Source: Nitrososphaeraceae archaeon (GTDB lineage Archaea > Thermoproteota > Nitrososphaeria > Nitrososphaerales > Nitrososphaeraceae). From it: 56,650 nt of DNA. The stretch is from assembly GCA_016782225.1 (NCBI GenBank), contig JADDOW010000054.1, forward strand, positions 1-56,650. Direction: 5' to 3'. How positions within the stretch are numbered: the first letter of the stretch is position 1; each line of letters starts with the position of its first letter. Made by a program: the position numbers and the translations under genes. Under the pieces are notes generated by a model that saw only the letters and a program-made list of their open reading frames with translations, was not told the origin of the DNA and ran no database searches. Shown one piece after another: positions 26,910 through 36,657 of the stretch.

Positions 26910-28700
26910 ATGTCTAGTAACAGACAAAATTTGCCTGCTTGCCTACGCCATCTTAGAGGCGAAAGCCCTTATCCTAGTTGTATTGGTTCTTTGGTTTTTC
27001 GAAGGATGATATTAGGGCATTATAGAATACGAATGATGAAATCATTGCCCATCTACCGTATTGCAACATCAACTGACACGCGTTTTAATAACTATGAATT
27101 AGATGATTTGGCTAAAAGACTATTTGAAATAGGCAACTATTCTCTCCAGGAAACCAACGGACGCAGATTGCTCAGATCTTCAAATCATCTAATAGACGTT
27201 GATAACAAAAGTGGAGCAGTATGGGCAGCAGATCAAACATATCTATGGAATCCAAAACTATACCCACATCTACCAAACAAACAAAATGCAAGTAAAATAG
27301 CAGATGAGTTTATAATAAAAAACAACCTTCTTCCCCATGTAGAAGAAGACGACAACAACAACCTTTTTGCGATAGAGATGCTCGAACCTGCAGGTAGTTA
27401 CATATCGACTATGAACAGAATTAACGGTGAAAGAGAGGATCGGCAGCTTGACTTCAGGATACAGTATTCTTTTCAAATCATATTAGATGATGATCCAGAA
27501 AACGAAAGTGGTACGGCAGCAGACATCGCCGTTCCCATTATTGGCGCAGGTGCAAAGCTAGGCGTAACAATAGGAGATGAAGGAAAAATTATAGCATTTA
27601 ACAGCTCATGGCAACCGTTGGAATCCACAGAGACCAATGCAGACTATGTTCCAAGAGAAATAGCTGACACATACTTTAGAAAACTAACAGAAAAACTAAA
27701 CATAGAATCGTTTGATGCCACTCTGGCATACACTTTTACCCAATCATATCCAAACAAGCATCAACAACAGTATCTATATCCTGTGTGGACCTATAGAAGT
27801 ACTTGTAACATCGATAACCACAAGTTTCCACTGAGGATTATAACCATTCCTGCGACAGGGTTTGGTCCGACTCCCCGAAGCTATGAACCCCAACCTAGCC
27901 GTTCAAAGCAACACACACCATTGAATTGGAATTGGAAAACCGGAAAAAGAAGGGGGCTAATCTCCATCAACCCATATGAGGCAAGCATATCCTGGATAGG
28001 CCAAACTGGTGGCCTGAGTGGCAGCAGAAACAACGCTCAAGGAGTTGTGGATGAACTAAAAAACGCGGGATGGAACATAAACTTCAACTGGGGAGACTGT
28101 AACGCATGGGATACCGATTGGGCAGGAAATGACGATAATTATATTGATTCATCAGATTTTGTATTTTACACAGGCCATGCCGGTGTTGACGGATGGCAAC
28201 TTTTCAGTCACAATGATTGCAGCCCAAGATATTTAACACCAGTGACAACTGGGAACTCCCCTGAGGTATCCAATGATAGATGGGGAAAACAAGATTTAGA
28301 ATGGATAGTTATTGCCGCCAGCGGTCCATTGGAAGATGACATTTTAGCAAAGGATGGAGGAAACGCACTAAACCGCTGGGATGGTATATTTGACGGCTTA
28401 CACACATTGATGGGATATGGTGCAGTTACTTTTGACACTGAACATGAAGGGCAAAGAATTGTTCAGTATGCTCGAGAAGGTCAAACCCTAATAAACGCAT
28501 GGTTCCGCACTGCTCAAGAGATCCAACCTTCCAGTAATGGATGTAAAGCACCATATGGCCCCACCGTTTATGTTGGAGCGCTATGGGTAGGAAGTGAGGG
28601 GCAGCCAGATCCTTTTAATGATCATCTCTGGGGATATGGGTCAGTAGCGCCAGATCCGGTCGACCCAAGCTATACTACATGTATGTGGGTTCCATGCTAA
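26910..28700 (+). CDS. DUF6345-like protein with caspase-like strand-His / strand-(Cys to Ser) layout
   Basis: This is the longest gene of the window (596 aa). The start could also be one of the ATG codons at 27033/27036, which would give the more family-like N-terminus LPIYRIATSTDTR. The N-terminal half is alpha/beta with no membrane helix. The C-terminal half matches what I recall of DUF6345: GQTGGLSGSRNNAQGVVDEL, GWNINFNWGDCNAWDTDW, SSDFVFYTGHAGVDGW (His423), LEWIVIAASGPLEDD (Ser471) and LNRWDGIFDGLHTLMGYG. The two hydrophobic strands, one ending in Gly-His and one in Ala-Ala-Cys/Ser, mirror the His and Cys sites of clan CD (caspase/gingipain) peptidases. In the homologues I remember, position 471 is Cys; here it is Ser. 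It has no obvious signal peptide and stands alone. Confidence 0.75.
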   Translation: MSSNRQNLPACLRHLRGESPYPSCIGSLVFRRMILGHYRIRMMKSLPIYRIATSTDTRFNNYELDDLAKRLFEIGNYSLQETNGRRLLRSSNHLIDVDNKSGAVWAADQTYLWNPKLYPHLPNKQNASKIADEFIIKNNLLPHVEEDDNNNLFAIEMLEPAGSYISTMNRINGEREDRQLDFRIQYSFQIILDDDPENESGTAADIAVPIIGAGAKLGVTIGDEGKIIAFNSSWQPLESTETNADYVPREIADTYFRKLTEKLNIESFDATLAYTFTQSYPNKHQQQYLYPVWTYRSTCNIDNHKFPLRIITIPATGFGPTPRSYEPQPSRSKQHTPLNWNWKTGKRRGLISINPYEASISWIGQTGGLSGSRNNAQGVVDELKNAGWNINFNWGDCNAWDTDWAGNDDNYIDSSDFVFYTGHAGVDGWQLFSHNDCSPRYLTPVTTGNSPEVSNDRWGKQDLEWIVIAASGPLEDDILAKDGGNALNRWDGIFDGLHTLMGYGAVTFDTEHEGQRIVQYAREGQTLINAWFRTAQEIQPSSNGCKAPYGPTVYVGALWVGSEGQPDPFNDHLWGYGSVAPDPVDPSYTTCMWVPC

Positions 28701-29085
28701 TGACCCCATACCTTTTTGTACACTATTCTCCCTTAGCACATCATTTAATGGAGCGGAAATGTATATCATATGGAGTATAGCGATTTCAAATACAATTCAT
28801 TTAGACGACGCATTATAAAAGTTAGGTTCAATCAAATGGGTTCACCACAGGCATGGCAATCTTTGTTATAGACAACACAATCACCTGTGTACATTTATCA
28901 ACCCACAAACCTATAGTAAGGTTTCAGATTCAGAGGCATATTGGTGTTAAGCCATCAACTATCAACGGTTTTTCGCGTTAGTCAACAACCCCCATCACCA
29001 TATTGTTTTCCTGTTACCTTGTTTCATCAAAACATCGCTGAGGGGGTTATGGATGGCCACTAGACCATTTTACAATACAGAATGA
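28701..29085. other. Intergenic, no gene seen
   Basis: Convergent spacer between the DUF6345-like gene and the monooxygenase gene. No protein-like frame. Confidence 0.5.
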
Positions 29086-29433
29086 TTAAATGTGTTTTTC
29101 GGTTATTTCCGTGTATAATTTAACTTCCATTGGTCTGACCAACAAACCACCCACTCTTTCCCTGTTTTTATACGATTGCGGACTTTCATAATGTTTGACA
29201 AATGTATCCTTACTTGACCACACCTCATCAAACATGATTTCATTTGGGTTTTCAGTTGAAGAATTTAGGACATATGAAATATTTCCTTCTTCTTTTCTTG
29301 AGGGTTCAACAATGGGAACAAGAATATTCAGCAACTCCTGCCTTTTTCCCTCTTTTGCTTCAAGAAATGCCAAGACCCGCACAGGAGAGTTTCCATTATG
29401 AATGTTGTTGGATTTGGAGTCATTATTTTTCAT
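29086..29433 (-). CDS. ABM-domain quinol monooxygenase-like protein
   Basis: The 115-residue product holds one antibiotic-biosynthesis-monooxygenase domain: a strand VRVLAFLEAKEGKRQELLNI leading to helix 1, EPSRKEEGNISYVLN, then EIMFDEVWSSKDTFVKHYES and a final strand REVKLYTEI-like VEVKLYTE. The layout is that of YgiN/LsrG, dimeric cofactor-free enzymes that act on quinols or small carbonyl compounds. A Ser/Asn-rich 17-residue head precedes the domain. It lies in a loose cluster with an F420/PPOX protein and an FMN reductase, all on the same strand, so a joint role in quinone or radical detoxification is possible (inference). Confidence 0.85.
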   Translation of the reverse strand: MKNNDSKSNNIHNGNSPVRVLAFLEAKEGKRQELLNILVPIVEPSRKEEGNISYVLNSSTENPNEIMFDEVWSSKDTFVKHYESPQSYKNRERVGGLLVRPMEVKLYTEITEKHI

Positions 29434-29998
29434 TTTTCAATAGAATTATAAATCTTAATTAAACTTTATGATAAGTTTGTGAATTATGCAACTTAACCCA
29501 GCATAAAAAGACATACAGTTAAAGAGATAGTTTTGCCCACCATATGAACCACCGTAACATTATATCAGCCAGCCGTTTAACCCTTTAAAATCCCCATTTT
29601 TATAGCCTGCAACATGTTTCAACTCAACTCAACTCAACCATCCTAGATGTGGTTATTACAACAAGATGGCCATCCCCATAAAACGCATATTCAAACAGCA
29701 TATTGAAACATCCTATCACGATGGATTTTATGGCACCAAAACAGTAACAACAATTAGGAAGAGAAAACACCACAAAAAAATGAGTTTATTGATGGAACAG
29801 AATCACCATCAAAGACCGCAATAGAACTGCATATCATCAAGTCAAGTCAAACACGGTATGAACATGGTAAATGGGGTTAGCCTTCATCTTCCTTTTGGTT
29901 TGGCATTCAAGCCATTATTATCCACATTACCCAAACTAACAATGGCAGAGCAGTGGCGCAGCATCTTTAGGCACCATAACAATCAATCCTTTTTTTCA
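29434..29998. other. Intergenic, no gene seen
   Basis: Spacer in the redox cluster. A tandem CAACTCAACT repeat of five bases (CAACT, about 29615-29637) is the only structure noted. Confidence 0.5.
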
Positions 29999-30475
29999 TT
30001 ACCCCTTTTGTAAATACTCTGTATATCGAGGTGGCAAATAGAATATCTTTTCTGGTTTTATTTTGAGAATAATTCTCTGGACATCGGGTGAATGAGATGG
30101 ATACCTTTCAGCGTTAAGGTATCGCCTTGCAAGCTTATCTATATGCTCATCAGCGCCTTCAGTTGTCTGTTCAACTACCCTTCCCTTAATGGTTACCATA
30201 CTATAGGGGTTATCTTCATCAACAAATGAAATCGACACCCGCGGATCTCTGGTCACATTCTTTTGCTTTATTCGATCCTTGGCAGTATTCACCAGAATTT
30301 CCCACCCTTTGGCGTCCTCATTTTCCACTATATCCATCCATGTGGGAGTGACCTGTGGTGAACCATCTTTGTTTACAGTGCCTAAAAAACCAAAATTTTT
30401 TCCTCTAAAGAATCTAATGATTTCGTCTGTTAGAATGCCCTTATTGTTATTTTCAATATTCTCCTGTTTACCCAT
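29999..30475 (-). CDS. PPOX-class F420-dependent (split-barrel FMN-like) oxidoreductase
   Basis: About 158 residues from the ATG at 30475. The frame is open further up to 30565, but that extension lacks family character. The split-barrel pattern is clear: the start FFRGKNFGFLGTVNKDGSPQ, then VTPTWMDIVE, a strand ILVNTAKDRIKQKNVTRDPRV, then SISFVDEDNPYSMVTIKGRVVE and the C-terminal IILKIKPEKIFYLPPRY. These are hallmarks of the PPOX-class F420-dependent family (TIGR03618-like), which uses F420 or FMN to reduce diverse substrates. Ammonia-oxidising archaea make F420. It is on the same strand as its neighbours but separated by more than 400 bases on each side, so it is probably transcribed alone. 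Confidence 0.9.
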   Translation of the reverse strand: MGKQENIENNNKGILTDEIIRFFRGKNFGFLGTVNKDGSPQVTPTWMDIVENEDAKGWEILVNTAKDRIKQKNVTRDPRVSISFVDEDNPYSMVTIKGRVVEQTTEGADEHIDKLARRYLNAERYPSHSPDVQRIILKIKPEKIFYLPPRYTEYLQKG

Positions 30476-30961
30476 TAATTTACACCAAGCATTAATGTTA
30501 TTTGTTGCAGAAATAAACTTTTTAGACGAAAAAAAGAGCACTAGATCCGAATCATATTTCAACACATGTAGCCAGCCCTGCTGCCATGACTACAGACAGA
30601 TGTACCAATCATCATCGCCATTATCAATGCTGTTGTTGATGTGTCAGATTAGCGCCTACAATGGCAAGAGATTTTCAAAGTTGCCTCTATTTCCCTTTGC
30701 GCTAAAAGCGGGAAAGAGAAAACCATCGCAGTTTCAATGGAAAGGCTCCGGCAATTGCATATTCACCATTATTACAGATGGGGACGACGGTTATCAGAAT
30801 TGCCTTTAGTGTATTAGGTTTATTTATGATTGTGTTTGCAAAACATCACCAGTGCCAAGTCTGACAGATAAAGCTAGGTATGACAATAGTGCGTTATTTT
30901 GTTTACTTGAACATTCAGTCAGTCCCCATTTAATTGCATAATTTTAAATAAAGTTTTTTGT
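30476..30961. other. Intergenic, no gene seen
   Basis: Spacer between two reverse-strand redox genes, with no recognisable frame. Confidence 0.5.
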
Positions 30962-31521
30962 CTATTTTCCTAATCTCCGGGTCCATTTTACAAGGTTTTC
31001 AAGCAATTGCCTCAAGAACTTTTGTGTGTTTTCGTCAACTAGCCTGCCATTTGCATCAAATTTATCCTGTGCGAATGTAACCAGAACCTCTGGCCTGTTG
31101 ACCGGATACATGTTTAGGAATACAAATATCTGGCGAAGATGATATTGAGCCCTCGCACCACCCAACGTGCCAACAGACGCACTCATTATGGCAACAGGTT
31201 TTTCATCAAATGGATTGTCCCCATACGGTCTTGAGGCCCAATCAATTGCATTTTTTAGAACTCCAGGCACTGAATAGTTGTATTCAGGAGTTGCAACCAG
31301 AATTGCATCTGCATCCCTTATTTTAGATTTAAACTCTTTTACCTTCTCTGGCATGTCTCCCTCAATATCCTGGTTGAATGCAGGAATACCATCGATGTCG
31401 AAAATTTCCAGACTTGCATCCCCTGGCATAAAATCGGCTGCAGCACGCAAGAGAGACTTATTATAAGAGCCTGTCCTTAGGCTTCCCGCAAAACCAGAAC
31501 TTTTAACTTGCCATCAATCAT
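30962..31521 (-). pseudogene. NADPH-dependent FMN reductase, one-base frameshift near the N-terminus
   Basis: An ATG at 31521 starts MIDGKLKVL and then must shift one frame at about 31495-31500 to continue with the FMN phosphate-binding motif GFAGSLRTGSYNKSLL. From there the frame is open to 30962: IFDIDGIPAFNQDIE, VATPEYNYSVPGVLKNAIDW and SVGTLGGARAQYHLRQI, all typical of the NADPH:FMN reductase/azoreductase family. The expected sequence would need one added base in the run around CTGGTTTT. Every family motif outside this point is intact, so either the lesion is recent or the assembly has an indel. Without correction the protein would lack its FMN-binding loop. Confidence 0.85.
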
Positions 31522-32855
31522 ACATTTAGAGTTGACATCTAGTTCTTTATGTTTGTGGTATCCCTAAACATCCAATTAGTGTTAGACAACCCATCCTCGT
31601 TTCCGAGGTTAATTTTCCATGCTTATGAAGGAAAAGAAGACCAACAATCAATCTTTAAGAATTTTAAATAAATAGAGTTCGTGTTGCGCACAAGTGTCAC
31701 TGATGTTGTGGACAACAAAATACATAACAACAATCCACAGCCAAGGATTTGTTTTTTATAAATAGAATATCATGTAACTTTAGTTCCCTTCATGAAAAAT
31801 ATCGAAAAATAAACTCATTGTGGACATCTAAAGGAGATATGTATACGCAAAACCCATAAACCAATCACAAGATCTGCAAGACTATTTAATCTTTATTTGT
31901 CCTTTAGGGAAACCATAAAACCCCAAAATAGTATGCAATTTGTTCTGGCATTCATACTATTTTGCATTGCCATTCAGGCAGTTGCCTATTAGGTTGCTAA
32001 TTTGACATAGCCATCATCAATTAACAGTGAGATCAATGAAAAGGAACCATGTAACCATAATAAAAAATGGAGATGGTTTTGACAATTTGGAATTACAGGC
32101 GCAATTTGCCAAACATACTCATGTTTAGTTAGGTCCATAACTCTCAACAAAATTTTTCCACATGTAATGGAATATAGCTGCGGCATCAATTACCCTTATT
32201 GTTGAACGGATAAACCTGTCGCGCGAAAAGGCATCTAAATAAATCATGTGTTTTGCAAATAATAATTGTAAAAAATATAATTATGTTTAGCTTAACTTAA
32301 AATTTTATAATATATAAATACACCGCCTTTAAAACAGAGTAAACTAGAAGACTTGCAATTCTTTTTGATTTGTTGTCATCAGGTTATACCTACAATTACA
32401 TAATTTCCAAATACCCATGGTTTTCCACACATACCATCTACATAAACAAAATCATGGCATTATTTTTGAATAGATAAAACACAACATTATCTTTGAATCC
32501 TTTTCTTTTTTCAGATTTTGCATATGTTTAATGCATGTTATCAAATCTTTGATTTGGACCAATTGTTTTCCTTTATTTACACAACAAGAATTATTTATGC
32601 AGTTATTCCAAATACGTATCTGTTTTAAGCTCCCAATCACCATTCCAATTCCCATTTTTACTTTTTTTCATAATCTAATGAGGACTTTACAGTTTTGGGT
32701 TTTTTTAGAGCGCGTATTTCTCCAGTCTTAAGCGCAATTTGGGACCCTTTACGGGTGTGAATAAAAAACAATCCATTTTTGATGCATTTGTGAGGTGCAA
32801 AGCAAATATTGCTAAGGTCAAAGCGTTTATAGTCCTCACTTTTCATTCTGATACA
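31522..32855. other. Long spacer, no reliable gene
   Basis: This 1.3 kb holds small frames only. Composition is AT-rich with several TATA-like words (for example 32308-32318), and I see no protein-like frame or RNA gene. Confidence 0.45.
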
Positions 32856-33251
32856 ATGACCACAAAAATTTTTTTGAACTTACCGGTAAAAGACCTCAAT
32901 AAGGCAATAGAGTTCTTTACCAAACTTGAATTTAGTTTTGATCCCCAGTTTACCGACGAGAATGCAACATGCATGATAGTTGGGGAAGACATATTCGTAA
33001 TGCTCTTGGTCGAAAAATTTTTTAAAACATTTACCAAAAAAGAAATTTGCGACACTGCAAAAAACACAGAGATGATAGTGGCGTTGTCTGTCGAAAGCAG
33101 AGAAAAAGTTGACCAGATGATAAACAAGGTTGTGGGGGCTGGGGGCAGAGAATACAGAGAGCCACAAGACCATGGATGGATGTATGAACGCAGTTTTGAG
33201 GACATTGATGGACATATTTAGGAAATAGTATACATGGATGAAATGAGATAG
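32856..33251 (+). pseudogene. VOC/glyoxalase-like protein cut by a Trp-to-stop change
   Basis: An ATG at 32856 gives MTTKIFLNLPVKDLNKAIEF and FTKLEFSFDPQFTDENATCM, the N-terminal repeat of a vicinal-oxygen-chelate fold. The second repeat ends GWMYERSFEDIDGHI and meets a TAG at 33219. The next codons read EIVYMDEMR before a second stop at 33251. Family members usually have GHxWE at this place, so a TGG-to-TAG change has removed the last strand with the Glu that helps bind the metal. The truncated 121-residue product may still fold partly. The intact protein would be a glyoxalase- or bleomycin-resistance-like enzyme or binder. Confidence 0.82.
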
Positions 33252-34525
33252 GAAAAGTACGATAGTGACAGTCATGGTGCCAAAGCAAAAGACAAAGAAC
33301 GGAAGGGGAAAATGCAAATGGTCCTGCAATTATTGTGAGAATCTGATGCGGCATCAACATCCACTAGCTTTGGGCATTTGTTTTTACAGCAACCCAATAT
33401 GGTCATAGGGGCATGGCATTCCGTGTAACAAAAACTGGAAGTTGCATTGCGTTTTTTTCAACATGATAGCCTGAATCGGCATTTCAAATTGAAAATGTTC
33501 AAATCGAGATAAAGAGATTCACATGAGTCCTCTACCGCCTCCCCCCCTTCCCCAATCCATCAACATCGCATATCCAATGCCAAGGAATTTCAGATTGCAA
33601 AAAAGGTTTTGTTCGGGACAACAATGCTAAAAACAGACAATTGAGCAAAAAGTTCAGTTCCACAACTTCGGACCTAAATAGGCTTTGGAAAACTCCATTA
33701 CAAAATCAATTGTATGATATCCAGCGCCATTCAACACGCAAACACAAACTCAAAAGAACGAATTCTTCTACGGGACATATTGCCGAGGCGATATAGCATT
33801 GTTCCCTAAATAATGTTTTGTTGTGGGGGATCACCTAATTGCAGTTGCAACAGTGATAGGATGATGGTGTTACGCATCCATGTTTCTTGAAATTGCGTGT
33901 TTGGAGGACCAGCAGCATCAGCAATAGCCTGGCACAACAAAACAACGTTCACGTTGAAACAAATGTTTAGATTTAAATAATAATCAACCGTAGATATACT
34001 TAAGGAAGATTATTTAACATTTGGTAGACCTTGTACCACTGATTTCGATTTATTTTTTAAAGCAAAATTGGTCAGCATACAATGCTTCCCTGTCTATAAT
34101 TAAACAAAAATATTACATATATATAAAGACGATTGGCTTCGCGACATAAACAGATATGTAGTGGTTAATTCAAACGCATCATAAAAAAAAGATGATCCCT
34201 TCCTTGCTAATCTGCCATAACCACAAATCCACAGCCCAATTCAACCATTCCCCATCTCAAGACAGGGTATCGATGGCAGGCCATAAACTAAAGCAATATT
34301 ACTGAAAACACATCATTCGTTTTCGATTCGCAAGTAGATTTTTTATTGAGGCCATTATTTAATCACATAAACAACACACATCCATTTACGGCAAAAGATA
34401 ATACCTACTATACTTTTACTCACATACACATTTTCAAAAATATTCTTATTGTATTGCCTATAAGTCAAACAGATAAGCAGAAGGCAGGAATAAAATAAGA
34501 GTAATGTTCTTTTCTTCATTTACAG
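33252..34525. other. Long spacer, no gene seen
   Basis: 1.27 kb with many stops in all frames. A TATA-like ACATATATATAAAG at about 34115-34128 is not followed by any recognisable gene and may be an orphan promoter of a lost gene. Confidence 0.45.
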
Positions 34526-34888
34526 ATCACCCAAAAAGAATCACGAAGCCATTGTGCAGCTCAATGGCCGCGTTGTTGACACATTTAAGGAATACGGTGT
34601 CCGGAGGTTTAAGGTTTTTCAGCTCAGCAGCACTGAGGATATGATGGAATTGTCAACATATTCAAAACCGTTTCAGCTGACCAAGACGATGAAATATGGA
34701 TGGAGATACGATCCTATAGAGACCGCAAGCATCTGGAGTAAGGGTATGCAAAGATGATGAATGATAAAGACATGGCAGCAGAGGCAATACAGTTTCTAAA
34801 TCTTATCACACCTGGCTCCCGGTGCATCTTTGGGGAATTCAGTCGCCTAAGGGCAATGGGCTTGCTTAGTGTAATTTATAACGACTAA
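34526..34888 (+). pseudogene. DUF1428-like protein, broken
   Basis: The reading SPKKNHEAIVQLNGRVVDTF, then KEYGVRRFKVFQLSSTEDM runs in one frame. After a shift near 34645 it reads IVNIFKTVSADQDDEIWMEI and RSYRDRKHLE, then TAA, then GYAKMMNDKDMAAEAIQFLN with a closing GSRCIFGEFSRLR. The FVSWIxxxSRxHRDEVxxxVMxD-like segment and the final GGF-like block suggest a small ferredoxin-fold protein of the DUF1428 (YbaA-type) kind. At least one frameshift and one in-frame stop are present, and no start codon is clear. The family call is tentative. Confidence 0.65.
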
Positions 34889-35170
34889 CAAGAAGGCAAG
34901 ATGAGTAAGAAAAAGAATGTCGGTTGTGAATGCATATCCATCCATCTAGATTGTCGTCACCCGGAAAGTGATTCTGAAACCAGCATGTGAAACACTAAAA
35001 GACTACAAAAAGAGTCACAGTCATGCTGCCTAAGAAAGATTGTCCAAGGTCATTTAAAGCGGTCAACAAGCACATCCAAGAGCACCAAATTATAACCATC
35101 GAGTCTCAGTTTTTATGCTTATTATTGACTAGGAGACCAAACCCGAGTCCAAAACCACTTGACAGCATTA

Positions 35171-35202
35171 TTTTATATAATTTAATTTAATTTAATTTAA
35201 TT
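35171..35202 (+). repeat. TTTAA pentanucleotide repeat at the SPL-gene promoter
   Basis: After TTTTATATAA, the sequence carries about four to five TTTAA units (35179-35202). The block lies 30-60 bases before the ATG at 35233, so it overlaps the probable TATA/BRE region of the radical SAM gene. A change in repeat number would move or duplicate the TATA element. Confidence 0.6.
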
Positions 35203-35232
35203 ATTCCATATTTGTATTAACCAATTGTTATA

Positions 35233-36201
35233 ATGAGTCTGTGGTACAGCAAGAAGGCGCCCGATTTTGAAACCAAAAACAGCAAATCGGTGCTTCACCC
35301 ATTTACGGTAATGGGCTATAAAGGCCATACCCTGAATTTGTATCAAGGGTGTCATCACAGATGCGGTTATTGCTATGCAACATATGTCTGGTCACCAGAA
35401 TTCTACGATAAAATATACGCCAAAAGTAATGCACCCGAAATTCTTGAAAACCAACTGAAAGCATGGAAATCAAAGGCCATTGAACCAGTAATGATATCAT
35501 CAGCCACGGACGCATATCAGCCAGCAGAACTAAAGTTTGAGTTGACAAGAAAATGCGTCAAAGTTTTGCAGAAATACGGTATCCCTTACTATGTGTTTAC
35601 AAAATCAACACTGATATCAAGGGACATGGAGCTTCATAAACAATACAAAGACAATTGCTTTGTTGTGTGGTCAATTACAACATGCAGTGAAAGCATCAGA
35701 AGAACAATAGAGCCCGGAACTCCACCTGCATCAGCAATGTTTGAGGTAATAAAGAAATTCAGTGATTCTGGAATTCGCTGCGCCATAAATATAGACCCCA
35801 TTGTTCCACTTGTTACAGACCCCCCTAAGGATATTGAATCCATACTTGACAATGGCCTTAAGGCAGGGGTCCAATACGTTTTTGGTTCAACGCTAAGGCT
35901 AAGAGCGGACATATGGGAAAGAATGAAAACTATTTTTGGATTTCTTGGTAATGAAAAAGATGACAGAATCAAAGAATACAGCAGGCTATACCATTTCATT
36001 GAGCCCCTCAGGCAAGGCCATAATCTGGCTGCAGACAAGCATTACTCAAACACCATACTCGAAAACCTAAGGGAAGCAGCAATGAGCAGGGGAATGTCTT
36101 TTGGTTTTCCGCACCTGATCGAAAAAAGCATGCAGTTTAAAACAAAAAAACTGCACAGCGATACAAAAAAAAACCAACCCACACTGATGGATTTTATTTA
36201 G
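35233..36201 (+). CDS. SPL-family radical SAM protein (spore-photolyase-like) with C-terminal PIP box
   Basis: The 322-residue protein is of the SplB/COG1533 type. It has the radical SAM motif Cys40-x3-Cys44-x2-Cys47 in YQGCHHRCGYCYATY, a SAM-binding SSATDAYQP block, VFTKSTLISRD, VWSITTCSESIRRTIEPGTP and INIDPIVPLVTD, and the tail FGSTLRLRADIWERM. All cluster ligands are present, so a 4Fe-4S enzyme is expected. True SPL repairs a UV photoproduct in DNA, but most relatives are of unknown substrate. The last eight residues, QPTLMDFI (315-322), fit the PCNA-interacting pattern Q-x-x-L-x-x-F-h. This would tether the protein to the replication clamp and makes a DNA substrate likely (inference). 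It stands in its own unit with TATA at about 35171-35180. Confidence 0.9.
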   Translation: MSLWYSKKAPDFETKNSKSVLHPFTVMGYKGHTLNLYQGCHHRCGYCYATYVWSPEFYDKIYAKSNAPEILENQLKAWKSKAIEPVMISSATDAYQPAELKFELTRKCVKVLQKYGIPYYVFTKSTLISRDMELHKQYKDNCFVVWSITTCSESIRRTIEPGTPPASAMFEVIKKFSDSGIRCAINIDPIVPLVTDPPKDIESILDNGLKAGVQYVFGSTLRLRADIWERMKTIFGFLGNEKDDRIKEYSRLYHFIEPLRQGHNLAADKHYSNTILENLREAAMSRGMSFGFPHLIEKSMQFKTKKLHSDTKKNQPTLMDFI

Positions 36202-36534
36202 CCAACACTTATCTATTTGAATAAATTTGGGTGGTTTTGATTTTACCTCATCTACCTGCCGCTTGGCCAAAAATCGACAAGATTGAAGTTGGCGTTATGG
36301 GGCAGATAGGGAAACAAATATCAAAAATGCACTATGCATACTAGGCCCTAACGAAATTATTGATTTATTGCTAAAAGCCCAATTCATTTGAAAACAGCAT
36401 TTCCTGCACTACTGCAAGGAAACAAAATGTATAAGGTACTGAAATTCTGCGAATAGTTAAGAGATAGGGATCCAAGTATGGGTTTTGCCATTTAACACTA
36501 TTTTTTTATATCCAGCTCTAATTACAATAAGCAT
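36202..36534. other. Spacer with weak relic
   Basis: Around 36314-36390 one frame reads NIKNALCILGPNEIIDLLLK before a stop, possibly a fragment of an older gene. Nothing else is seen. Confidence 0.35.
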
Positions 36535-36657
36535 ATGTCAGAAATAAAAGAATCCATCGAAGACATCGTAGACAAGATAAAAGGAGGCACAAAAAAATCC
36601 GGACCTAAAACCAAAGGAGAAGGCGAAGAGGCAAAAGCGGCAGCAGACTATACTTAG
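36535..36657 (+). CDS. Small charged protein (40 aa)
   Basis: ATG at 36535 opens 40 codons: MSEIKESIEDIVDKIKGGTK, then a Lys/Gly/Glu-rich tail ending in AAADYT. The first half forms an amphipathic helix and the rest is flexible and charged. A TATA-like TTTTTTTATAT lies about 20-35 bases before the start, with short-leader spacing. Similar short Lys/Glu-rich proteins are seen in archaeal genomes, but I know of no function. Confidence 0.55.
   Translation: MSEIKESIEDIVDKIKGGTKKSGPKTKGEGEEAKAAADYT

Noticed and set aside
643-34171. The 13-mer TAGTGGTTAATTC occurs at 643-655 and 34159-34171
   Set aside because: In 56 kb of AT-rich DNA several dozen 13-mer pairs are expected by chance, and the flanks do not match.
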